A stretch of 64,000 nucleotides of DNA. Origin: Mycolicibacterium neworleansense. GTDB taxonomy: Bacteria; Actinomycetota; Actinomycetes; Mycobacteriales; Mycobacteriaceae. Numbering within the stretch: the stretch's first letter is position 1; every line of letters starts with the position of its first letter. A model generated the notes under the pieces. It saw only the letters and a program-made list of their open reading frames with translations, had not been told where the DNA came from and ran no database searches. Positions 55,123 through 64,000 of the stretch are shown here, one piece after another. Both the position numbers and the translations under genes were made by a program. Location of the stretch: positions 248,001-312,000 of the forward strand of contig NZ_CWKH01000002.1 in assembly GCF_001245615.1 (NCBI RefSeq), read 5' to 3'.

Positions 55123-55752
55123 CTACAACTCAGGCAACCCCAGCTCGGCCGCATCGGCGGTGAGATAGCGGGTGACCGTCGGCGCGAGCAGGCGCACCAC
55201 GTCTTCGCCGTCGAGTGTCGCCAACGGCGGCACGGCCATCACATAGCGCAGCATCGCGGTGCCGACCAGGTTCGATGCGGCGAGCATGGCCCGTAATCGG
55301 GCCTGCTCGCCACCACCGAGCACTCCGGAGACCGCGGCGAGCACGTAATCCTGCATGAACGTTCGAAACGCCACGTGCGCATCGGAATTCGACGTAGCGG
55401 ACTGCAGCATGACCCGCATGCTGGCTGCGGTGTCGGGTGTCTCCCACATCCTCAGATAGACGCGGACCATACGTTCGCCGATCTCCTCGGCCGGCCCTTC
55501 GAGTGCGGCCACGAGCACGTCGGGGTCGAGGATCAGGCGCAGCGATTCGCGGAACAGGTCGGCCTTGGAGCCGAACAGGTAGAGCACCATCGACGCATCG
55601 ACGTTCGCGTCCGAGGCGATGGCCCGCAGCGTCGTCTTCTCGTATCCCTCGGCCGCGAAGCGCAGTTTGGCGGCCGCGAGCACCGCGTCGCGCGACACCG
55701 GATCACCCTGGCGGCGCCCGCGCCGTGTGGCAGTTTTCCCAGGTGAAGGCAT
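55123..55752 (-). CDS. TetR-family regulator
   Basis: 209 aa. HTH at about 22-68: RDAVLAAAKLRFAAEGYEK, TTLRAIASDANVDASMVLYLF. Divergent from the YhgE-like gene with a palindrome between them; its 3' end converges on the EspD-like gene with 3 nt between stops. Probably represses the membrane-protein/flavohaemoglobin unit downstream and itself. Confidence 0.9.
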   Translation of the reverse strand: MPSPGKTATRRGRRQGDPVSRDAVLAAAKLRFAAEGYEKTTLRAIASDANVDASMVLYLFGSKADLFRESLRLILDPDVLVAALEGPAEEIGERMVRVYLRMWETPDTAASMRVMLQSATSNSDAHVAFRTFMQDYVLAAVSGVLGGGEQARLRAMLAASNLVGTAMLRYVMAVPPLATLDGEDVVRLLAPTVTRYLTADAAELGLPEL

Positions 55753-55767
55753 ACATCGACATTATCA

Positions 55768-55785
55768 TTTCAATCATTGTTGAAA
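55768..55785. promoter_or_regulatory. TetR operator candidate TTTCAA-tcattg-TTGAAA
   Basis: 18-bp inverted repeat with 6-bp arms, in the 100-nt divergent region between the TetR gene (start 55752) and the membrane protein gene (start 55853). AT-rich compared with the surrounding DNA. The natural ligand site of the divergent TetR. Confidence 0.6.
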
Positions 55786-55852
55786 AACGGCCCAACACAG
55801 CGTTACCCTCACATCAACCGATTAATTCAACGTCGGATGAAAAGAGGGAACG

Positions 55853-56887
55853 ATGCTCTCGACCCAGGCCGCCACGCCCGCCCACCACGCCGCACCCGAA
55901 CATGAACCGCCCGCCGCCCTGCGTGCGGCGGGCATCATCGCCGTGCTGACCATCGCGATCGCCATCGTCGCCATCGCCTTCGCCCTGCCGGCGTCGCGAT
56001 CGAAGCCCCACGACGTCCCCATCGGTGCCGCGGGACCCCAGGCCGCCACCAGCCAGATCGCCGAGCGCCTCGAGCAGCAGGCTCCGGGGGCCTTCGCGGT
56101 GACGTACTATCCCGGCGAGGACGCTCTGCGGGAGGCAATCCTGAACCGAAACGTCTACGGCGGTATCACCTTCGGACCGGAAGGCCCGAAGCTGCTGACC
56201 GCCACCGGAGGTAGCCCCGCCGTCGCACAACTGCTGACCCAGATCGGGAACGGTATTGCCGCGAAATCGGGCGTGACCCTGCACGCCGAGGACCTGGCCC
56301 CACCCACGAGTCAGGATCCGCGCGGGACCGGGCTGGCCGCCTCGGCCCTGCCGATCACACTGGCCGGGATGCTGCCCGCCGTCGCGCTGGTGCTGGTGTT
56401 GCGACGTGAGGTGTGGACCCGCCTGATCGCCACGATCGTGTTCGCCGCGGTAGCAGGCATCACGGTCGCAGCCCTGCTCCAGTACGTATTCGGCTCGACC
56501 GACTCGAACTTCTGGGGCGTGGCGGCAGGTCTGACCCTGGGGATCTCCGCGGCGGGGCTGCTCATGCTCGGTCTGGGCTCTTTGTTCGGCAGGGTAGGCC
56601 TGGGTGTGGGCGCGGCTCTGGCCCTGTTGCTGGGCAACCCGCTGTCCGGGCTCACCGCCGCACCGGAGATGCTGCCCGCCGGCTGGGGCCAGCTCGGCCA
56701 GTTGTTGCCGCAGGGGGCCACCGCCACGCTGCTGCGATCCACGGCCTACTTCGGCGGCGCCGGGGCCGACACCGCGATCATCGTGCTGAGTTGTTGGGCA
56801 ATGGTCGGGCTGATGTTGGTGATCAGCGCCGCTTTGCGGCGGCCCGGGCGGACCGCGCCTATGATGCGACTCCGTGGGACTCGATGA
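55853..56887 (+). CDS. YhgE/Pip-like (ABC-2-type) membrane protein
   Basis: 344 aa. One N-terminal TM helix (25-45), an exported domain of about 110 residues (VPIGAAGP, YYPGEDALREAILNRNVYGGI), then five TM helices with LLPQGATATLLRS. This layout is that of YhgE/Pip-like, ABC-2-permease-related proteins without their own ATPase. Overlaps the flavohaemoglobin gene by 14 nt. Function unknown; transport of a lipid or peptide is possible. Confidence 0.8.
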   Translation: MLSTQAATPAHHAAPEHEPPAALRAAGIIAVLTIAIAIVAIAFALPASRSKPHDVPIGAAGPQAATSQIAERLEQQAPGAFAVTYYPGEDALREAILNRNVYGGITFGPEGPKLLTATGGSPAVAQLLTQIGNGIAAKSGVTLHAEDLAPPTSQDPRGTGLAASALPITLAGMLPAVALVLVLRREVWTRLIATIVFAAVAGITVAALLQYVFGSTDSNFWGVAAGLTLGISAAGLLMLGLGSLFGRVGLGVGAALALLLGNPLSGLTAAPEMLPAGWGQLGQLLPQGATATLLRSTAYFGGAGADTAIIVLSCWAMVGLMLVISAALRRPGRTAPMMRLRGTR

Positions 56888-58040
56888 CCGTGAAGCGCTG
56901 CAGACACTGCAGAGCGCCGTCGACCCCAAGCAGGGCTCCGCGACGCTGATCCGTGACTTCTATACCCAGTGGTTCGCCACCGACCTCTCGGCCCGTGATC
57001 TGTTCCCTCCGGACATGGACAGCCAGCGCGACGTCTTTGCGCGCGCCCTGACCTGGTTGTTCGGGGAACTGATCGCCCAGCGCGCCGAGGAGCCGGTGGC
57101 GTTCCTGGCTCAGCTCGGCAGGGACCACCGGAAGTACGGCGTCACGCAGAGCCATTACGACTCCATGCAGGATGCGCTGTACAACGCCCTGCACAGCCAT
57201 CTCGAGTCCCAGTGGGATGACCGTCTGGCCGAGGCCACGCGCGATGCCGTGGCCCTGATCATCGGGGTGATGCGCGGAGCGGCCGACGCCGAGGATTCCC
57301 CCGCCTACTGCGACGGCACCGTCATCGAGCATCACCGCGTCACGCGCGACGTCTCGGTGATCCGGCTGCAACTCGATCAGCCGCTGTTCTATTACCCCGG
57401 CCAGTACGTCACCGTCCAGGTACCCCAATGGCCGCGCCGCTGGCGCTACCTCAGCCCGGCCGTTCCGTCCGACCGGTCCGGGGGCATCGAGTTCCACATC
57501 CGGTCGGTGCCCGGCGGCATGGTGAGCACCGCCATCGTCGCCGAGACCAAGATCGGCGACCGCTGGCGGATGTCCAGCCCCCACGGCGGGCTGCACGTCG
57601 ACCGTGACGGCGAAGATGTGCTGATGGTGGCCGGCAGCACGGGCCTGGCCCCGCTGCGCAACATCATCATGGACATGACGCTGCACGGCGAGAATCCGCG
57701 CGTGCACCTGTTCTTCGGTGGCCGCTATCCGTGCGACCTGTACGACCTGAAGACGCTGTGGCACATTGCCTCCACCAATCCGTGGCTGTCGGTGACGCCG
57801 GTCTCCGAGTACAGCACCGACCCGCCGTGGGCCGGCCAGTATCCCGATGTCCAGCCGCCGCGGGGGCTGCACGTGCGCCAGACCGGCACGCTGGCCGAAG
57901 TGGTGACCAGATACGGCAACTGGGGCGATCGTCAGATCCTCATCTGCGGTGGACCGGACATGGTCACCGCCACCAAGGCCGCCCTGGTCGAGCGCGGAGC
58001 CCCGGCCGAGCGCATCCAGCACGACCCGCTGACGCGCTGA
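56874..58040 (+). CDS. Type II flavohaemoglobin (Rv0385-like)
   Basis: 388 aa from GTG 56874. Globin domain (about 1-140) with proximal His85 in LGRDHRKYGV, then FAD domain (YYPGQYVTVQVP) and NAD(P)-binding domain (LMVAGSTGLAPLRNII, ILICGGPDMVTA). Matches M. tuberculosis Rv0385, a type II flavohaemoglobin described as lacking efficient NO dioxygenase activity and acting in D-lactate/redox metabolism. Translationally linked to the YhgE-like gene upstream. Confidence 0.88.
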   Translation: MGLDDREALQTLQSAVDPKQGSATLIRDFYTQWFATDLSARDLFPPDMDSQRDVFARALTWLFGELIAQRAEEPVAFLAQLGRDHRKYGVTQSHYDSMQDALYNALHSHLESQWDDRLAEATRDAVALIIGVMRGAADAEDSPAYCDGTVIEHHRVTRDVSVIRLQLDQPLFYYPGQYVTVQVPQWPRRWRYLSPAVPSDRSGGIEFHIRSVPGGMVSTAIVAETKIGDRWRMSSPHGGLHVDRDGEDVLMVAGSTGLAPLRNIIMDMTLHGENPRVHLFFGGRYPCDLYDLKTLWHIASTNPWLSVTPVSEYSTDPPWAGQYPDVQPPRGLHVRQTGTLAEVVTRYGNWGDRQILICGGPDMVTATKAALVERGAPAERIQHDPLTR

Positions 58041-58058
58041 GAATGCCAGACTGGCGCC

Positions 58059-58961
58059 ATGGCCGCGGTTCAACCAGTCACCTTGTCTGACCCGTCGTCG
58101 TCGCTGACTGCCACCTACGTCCCGGCGGCGGGAATGATCTGCACCTCGCTGGCCGACGGCGACGTCGAATACCTGGGCCAGCGCCGGGGTTTGCAGGCCT
58201 ATCTCACCGACGGCAAGACGATGGGGATCCCGATCCTCTACCCGTGGGCAAACCGATTGAGCGCCAACGAGTATCGCGCCAATGACACCGCGGTGACCTT
58301 GACGCCCGGGGTCAACGGCGTACGCGGTGACGCCAACGGGGCGCCGATGCACGGTGTGCTGGCCGCCAGTCCGGACTGGCAGGTGATCGAGAACACCGAG
58401 AACGCGCTGACAGCCGACCTGGATTGGGGTGCCGTTCCGGCGCGGCTGGCCACCTTCCCGTTTCCACACCGCCTGACCATGGCGGTGACGTTGGCCGACC
58501 GAACCCTCACGGTGTCCACGACGGTGGCGCCAACGGCCGAGCAGCCGGTGCCGCTGTGTTACGGCTACCACCCCTACGTGACGGTTCCCGGCGTGCCGCG
58601 CCAGGATTGGCAGTTGCAGACGCCGACGATGCGGCATCTGTTGGTGGATGATCGGGGCCTGCCCACCGGTGAGTCCCGCGACTGGCCGGGTGGGCCGGGA
58701 CGGCTGGATGCCACCGAACTCGACGACGGTTTCGATGGCGTCGAGCCGGGCGCGGTGTTCGCGCTGTCGGGAGGAAGCCAGCGGGTCGAGGTCACCTTCG
58801 AGGCGGGCTATCGCGCCGCGCAGCTGTTCGCACCGGGCAATGACAGCGTGGTGGGCATCGAGCCGATGGCCGCACCCACCGACGCATTGCGCGGGGGGAA
58901 ATACACGATGGCCGCCCCCGGAAGTCCGGAGACGGCCACCTTTTCGATCAGAGTGGGCTAG
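58059..58961 (+). CDS. Aldose 1-epimerase-family protein
   Basis: 300 aa. Galactose-mutarotase-like beta-sandwich: YPWANRLSANEY, PMHGVLAASPDW (His), CYGYHPYVTVPG (His-Pro-Tyr) and LDDGFDGV. Catalytic His and Glu residues appear present. Interconverts alpha and beta anomers of a sugar or acts on a related substrate. Follows the flavohaemoglobin gene and converges on hspR with 12 nt between. Confidence 0.85.
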   Translation: MAAVQPVTLSDPSSSLTATYVPAAGMICTSLADGDVEYLGQRRGLQAYLTDGKTMGIPILYPWANRLSANEYRANDTAVTLTPGVNGVRGDANGAPMHGVLAASPDWQVIENTENALTADLDWGAVPARLATFPFPHRLTMAVTLADRTLTVSTTVAPTAEQPVPLCYGYHPYVTVPGVPRQDWQLQTPTMRHLLVDDRGLPTGESRDWPGGPGRLDATELDDGFDGVEPGAVFALSGGSQRVEVTFEAGYRAAQLFAPGNDSVVGIEPMAAPTDALRGGKYTMAAPGSPETATFSIRVG

Positions 58962-58973
58962 CGCGCACCGCGG

Positions 58974-59360
58974 CTACGGCCTATGTCGCCGCCGAGCGGC
59001 TCCGGGCTGCCACAGGACCACCGCTTTCGACGCCACCGAGACGTCGCGGCGCTGATCGCTGAGTTGTTCGACCTGCTGGGTCAGCTCGGAAACCCGGTTG
59101 CGCAGCGCGTCGACCTGATTGGTCAGTTCGATGATGCGCTTGATGCCGGCCAGGTTGACGCCCTCGTCCTGTGACAACCGCTGCACCTCACGGAGCAGGT
59201 CGACGTCACGCTCGGAGTAGCGGCGCCCGCCGCCGGAACTGCGCTGCGGGCTGACCAGGCCGAGCCGGTCGTATGTGCGCAGGGTCTGCGCGTGCATACC
59301 AGCCAGCTCGGCGGCCACCGAGATCAAAAACGTTCGGGCTTCTTCTTTCCGCTGGCTCAT
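58974..59360 (-). CDS. hspR: HspR heat-shock repressor
   Basis: 128 aa from ATG 59360, which overlaps the dnaJ1 stop as ATGA. MerR-type [37 protein letters not shown]; then a coiled coil. HspR with DnaK as co-repressor binds HAIR sequences (CTTGAGT-N7-ACTCAAG). Last gene of dnaK-grpE-dnaJ1-hspR, matching Rv0353. HAIR sites lie upstream of dnaK and clpB in this window. Confidence 0.96.
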   Translation of the reverse strand: MSQRKEEARTFLISVAAELAGMHAQTLRTYDRLGLVSPQRSSGGGRRYSERDVDLLREVQRLSQDEGVNLAGIKRIIELTNQVDALRNRVSELTQQVEQLSDQRRDVSVASKAVVLWQPGAARRRHRP

Positions 59361-60523
59361 ATGTTTCCTGCCCATCCGGCCCGCGGATCGAAACCGCTGG
59401 CCCGTTCGGCTTTCGCATATGCCTCCAACGCCTCGGCCGCTTCGTCTTCCAGATTGGGCGGCACCGCGACCTTCACCGTGACCAGCAGGTCACCGTGGCC
59501 GCCGGAGCGTTTGGGCACCCCGCGTCCGCGCACCCGCAGGATCCGGCCGTCGGAGGTGCCCTTGGGCACCCGCACTCCGACCTTGCCGTCCAGGGTGGGA
59601 ACGGAAAGCGTTGTCCCCAGAGCCAATTCGTGGAAGCTGACCGGAACGCTGACGGTCAGATCGTCACCGTCACGCCCGAACACCTTGTCCGGGCGCACGT
59701 GCACGGTGACGTAGAGGTCGCCCGACGGCGCGCCCCGAAGCCCGGCTTCACCTTGGCCGGCCAGCCGGATGCGCTGACCGTCCTCGACACCCGGCGGGAT
59801 CCGCACGTTGATCGTGCGGGTGCGGGTGGTGACGCCGGTGCCCTGGCATTCGGCGCAGGGGTGCTCGATGATCGAGCCGCTGCCCCGGCATTCGGTGCAG
59901 GGCTCGGAGAATCCGAACGCCCCCTGGTTGCGGTTGACCACACCGGAGCCGTTGCAGTTCGGGCACACCTTGGGGCTGGTGCCCGGCCGTGCACCGCTGC
60001 CGTGGCAGTTGGTGCAAGGGGCCGGGCTGGTCAGCCGCAGCGGCATCGCCACGCCCTTGGTGGCTTCCAGGAAGGACAGCTCGGTTTCGGTTTCCAGGTC
60101 GTTGCCCCGGCGCGGCCGACTCGGCCGCGGTTGCGCACCGCGCCCGAACAGCCCGCCGAAGAGGTCACCGATGTTGGCGCCGCCGCTCTGGCCGGCCGCG
60201 TCGAACAGGTCACCCAGGTTGAATTCGGCTCCGTCAGAACCGAATCCGCCACTGAAATTCCCGCCCGGGTTGAACCGACGCCCACCCCCGGCGAACAGCC
60301 GGCGGGTCTCGTCATACTCCTTGCGCTTCGCGGGGTCCGACAGGACGCTGTTCGCCTCGGAAACCGCCTTGAACCGCTCCGCCGCTCCCGCATCGGGATT
60401 GCGGTCGGGATGCAGTTCGGAGGCCAGTTTCCGGTAGGCCTTCTTGATCTCGTCGGCGCTGGCGTCAGAGGAGACGCCGAGTTCTTTATAGAAGTCCTTC
60501 TCGACCCACTCGCGTTGGGCCAT
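59357..60523 (-). CDS. dnaJ1: DnaJ co-chaperone
   Basis: 388 aa. J domain (8-76) with HPD in [12 protein letters not shown], Gly/Phe-rich linker (about 95-130), four CxxCxGxG zinc repeats ([32 protein letters not shown]) and the C-terminal peptide-binding domains. Stimulates DnaK ATPase. 37 nt after grpE in the same operon. Confidence 0.98.
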   Translation of the reverse strand: MAQREWVEKDFYKELGVSSDASADEIKKAYRKLASELHPDRNPDAGAAERFKAVSEANSVLSDPAKRKEYDETRRLFAGGGRRFNPGGNFSGGFGSDGAEFNLGDLFDAAGQSGGANIGDLFGGLFGRGAQPRPSRPRRGNDLETETELSFLEATKGVAMPLRLTSPAPCTNCHGSGARPGTSPKVCPNCNGSGVVNRNQGAFGFSEPCTECRGSGSIIEHPCAECQGTGVTTRTRTINVRIPPGVEDGQRIRLAGQGEAGLRGAPSGDLYVTVHVRPDKVFGRDGDDLTVSVPVSFHELALGTTLSVPTLDGKVGVRVPKGTSDGRILRVRGRGVPKRSGGHGDLLVTVKVAVPPNLEDEAAEALEAYAKAERASGFDPRAGWAGNI

Positions 60524-60560
60524 GCGCCACCTCCTTACCTCTTCTCTCTAGTTGGATTGT

Positions 60561-61198
60561 CTAGTTGTCTGATTCTGCGGCCTGACCGCCGGCGGCGTCA
60601 CCGTTATTCGGTGTCGCCGACGCGGAATCAGCGCCGCCTTCGGGCTCGGGCACCGTGTCGACCACGCCGACGAGGGCGTGCCTGACCACCTGGTCACCGA
60701 TCTTGTAGCCGCGGCGCATCACGGTCCCGACCACGGGATGGGTGCCCTCGCCCTCATGCTGCACAGCCTCGTGCAGTGACGGGTCGAACTCGTCACCCTC
60801 GACCCCGAACGCGGAAAGACCCTGTCCTTCAAGGGCCCCGACGAGCTTGTCGGCGACCGACTTGAGCGGCCCGGATTCCAGGTCGCCGTGGCTGCGGGCC
60901 CGGTCCAGATCGTCGAGCACACCCAGCAACTGGGTGATGACGGTGGCCTTGGCCCGGTCGGCGGTGACCTGCTGATCACGCAGCGCGCGCTTGCGGTAGT
61001 TGTCGTATTCGGCCTTCACACGTTGCAGCGTGGCCTTGAGCTCGGCGACCTCGTCGCTATCGCTCGCCGACTCCCCAGCAGCGGAGGCGGCCGACGCCGG
61101 CCCGCTGGGGGCCGGCGCCTGCTCACGAACCTCACCGGAGTCGGGATCGATGCGCCGTTTGTCGGTGATGGTCACCGGCTCGTGCGAATCGTTCTCGC

Positions 61199-61202
<4 letters not shown>
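60561..61202 (-). CDS. grpE: GrpE nucleotide exchange factor
   Basis: 213 aa from GTG 61202, overlapping the dnaK stop as GTGA. Long N-terminal coiled coil ([21 protein letters not shown]) and a C-terminal beta domain with [21 protein letters not shown]. Ser/Ala/Glu-rich N- and C-terminal tails. Promotes ADP release from DnaK. Confidence 0.97.
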
Positions 61203-63058
<1,856 letters not shown>

Positions 63059-63085
63059 GGTGTTGCCTCCTGATAGAGATAGGGG

Positions 63086-63161
63086 TCTGAGCGGACTGCG
63101 CTCAAGCTTGCTCCGGGTGAGCCTAGATTGTCAACCCAGACTTGAGTCACTGTCACTCAAC
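63086..63161. promoter_or_regulatory. Two HAIR operators upstream of dnaK
   Basis: CTTGAGT-N7-ACTCAAC at 63141-63161 differs from the HAIR consensus at one base. A second, degenerate copy TCTGAGC-N7-GCTCAAG lies at 63086-63106. A possible -35 TTGACA (minus, 63129-63134) lies between them. The region 63059-63375 is otherwise empty except for this control region and the start region of the gene at 63376. Confidence 0.8.
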
Positions 63162-63375
63162 TTGCTGTCGATCTGGTCAACGGGGGTTTCTGCGGATTTG
63201 TTCCCGGTCCCAGCGACTTATTTCGGACCGACCCGGGGTCACCGCTCGGCCCTGCCCCGACCGGGTACCGTGCCCCATAATCAAATGCCGCCGGCCGGGG
63301 CTCGAGGCCGGCTCGGCGTCCAGCGCAGACCGTGACCCGGGGCGCACACAGTCATTCGAGGGGGATCGATCGACG

Positions 63376-64000
63376 ATGTCAGACGAGATAACGACGACCG
63401 AACCGAACGTGCCCGCGGACAAGCCGGCCAAACGCGGCTACCAGCGCCGGGCGTTCAAACTTGACACCCCGATCGGCGAGATCGCCTTCGCCATCCGCAC
63501 CCCGCGCAATCCCCGTCCGCTCGTGCCGAAGCGGTTCGATCCGTTCGGGCTCGCCGACCGCGCCCTCGACGCCGCGAAGACGAGCATGAAGGTGGCGGCC
63601 TGGGGCGAGGAACAACTCGCCACCCTGGTGAAGAACCGGCTGGAGGCCATCGAATCGGCGCCGCGGCCGGCCCCGGTGGCCACACCGGAGGAGCCGACGC
63701 CCGAATCGCTGAACCTGAAGATGGACCGGCTGCTGGACCGCGCCCTGGACCAGAGCACCGCCGGCAGCCAGGTCGAGCTGTACCACCGCCTGCTCGACCA
63801 GCTGGTCGCCGACGAAGCCCGGATCATCGGCGCACTCTCGGAGGGCGCGGCATCGCCGTTGGTCAACGTCTACACCTGGACACGGGCCCGGACCCCGGGC
63901 CAGGCTGTGCTGGAGAACGCCTGCCTGATCGGTCGCACAGCGAATGTGGCGCTGCCCGCGATGGTCCCCCAGTACGTCGGCCATCTGCTGTCGCTGGGCT
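63376..64000 (+). CDS. Hypothetical protein, possible Abi-alpha/DUF4393 domain (partial)
   Basis: Open from ATG 63376 to the right edge (208 codons, no stop). The N-terminus contains RRAFKLDTPIGEIAFAIRTP; then a helical part with AAWGEEQLATLVKNRLEAI, and from about residue 135 a segment ELYHRLLDQLVADEARIIGA, LSEGAASPLVNVYTW and CLIGRTANVALP, which resembles the Abi-alpha/DUF4393 pattern. Divergent from dnaK. The 317-nt intergenic region upstream holds the dnaK control region. The family call is tentative; function not established. Confidence 0.6.
   Translation, partial: MSDEITTTEPNVPADKPAKRGYQRRAFKLDTPIGEIAFAIRTPRNPRPLVPKRFDPFGLADRALDAAKTSMKVAAWGEEQLATLVKNRLEAIESAPRPAPVATPEEPTPESLNLKMDRLLDRALDQSTAGSQVELYHRLLDQLVADEARIIGALSEGAASPLVNVYTWTRARTPGQAVLENACLIGRTANVALPAMVPQYVGHLLSLG

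Noticed and set aside
56859..58637. 592-codon open frame spanning the flavohaemoglobin and epimerase genes on the minus strand
   Set aside because: Shadow that runs across two well-supported plus-strand genes; composition is His/Arg/Gly-rich.

Overview
The window reads as the chromosome of a mycobacterium, probably a rapid grower (Mycolicibacterium type). It is uniformly GC-rich with dense coding, frequent GTG starts and many ATGA/GTGA gene overlaps. It carries hallmark mycobacterial genes: F420-dependent glucose-6-phosphate dehydrogenase, two further F420/FMN luciferase-like oxidoreductases, a 13E12/DUF222 HNH protein, an MMPL transporter, an EspA/EspC/EspD-type trio, and the dnaK-grpE-dnaJ1-hspR operon. 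Most of the backbone corresponds to the M. tuberculosis Rv0350-Rv0410 neighbourhood, as I recall that gene order, but rearranged and interrupted by accessory genes. I cannot name the species.

Layout. 1-67: the last codons of pknG. 195-1013: a DUF559/Vsr-like gene that appears to have lost part of its nuclease domain. 1076-4281: the pta-ackA acetate/acetyl-phosphate pair. 4301-8202: a class-III aminotransferase and APC permease operon, divergent from a GntR/HutC regulator. 8294-10080: fgd1 and a divergent metallo-beta-lactamase-fold protein. 10122-13334: a large zinc-ribbon/cyclase/AAA protein. 13331-17380: F420/FMN oxidoreductase, GNAT, methyltransferase and SDR. 17377-21189: a five-gene operon with purT, rhodanese and metZ. 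21214-27383: UBP zinc finger, Na+/H+ antiporter, MMPL, hydrolase, P450 and ferredoxin. 27397-31550: SOS-box HNH gene, membrane protein, thioesterase and purA. 31656-37884: Rv0358-Rv0364-like block with a site-2 protease, CDF metal exporter, CHAP protein, fba and DedA. 37893-44286: XdhC/LLM pair, GH76, TrmH, lipoprotein, SDR and an Rv0383c-like protein. 44367-47195: TetR, Rieske oxygenase and DapB-like dehydrogenase. 47264-49810: clpB.

49920-56887 looks like an accessory island lying between clpB and the Rv0385-type flavohaemoglobin, which I recall as adjacent in M. tuberculosis. It holds an MGT-type glycosyltransferase, a GAP/Sap-family membrane protein, a CYTH protein, two tandem diverged paralogues of an unrecognised one-TM protein, an EspA/EspE-, EspC/EspF- and EspD/EspH-like trio far from any visible ESX locus, a TetR regulator and a YhgE-like membrane protein. 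The two paralogues plus the Esp trio are the best candidate for something undescribed.

56874-64000: flavohaemoglobin, an epimerase-like protein, the hspR/dnaJ1/grpE/dnaK chaperone operon, and a gene running off the right edge.

Regulation visible in the DNA: HAIR operators at clpB (overlapping a SigH-like promoter) and dnaK; an SOS box at the HNH gene; palindromes at several TetR-, ArsR- or GntR-like controlled promoters; and long inverted repeats between convergent genes. No tRNA, rRNA, IS element, prophage or CRISPR array was seen.
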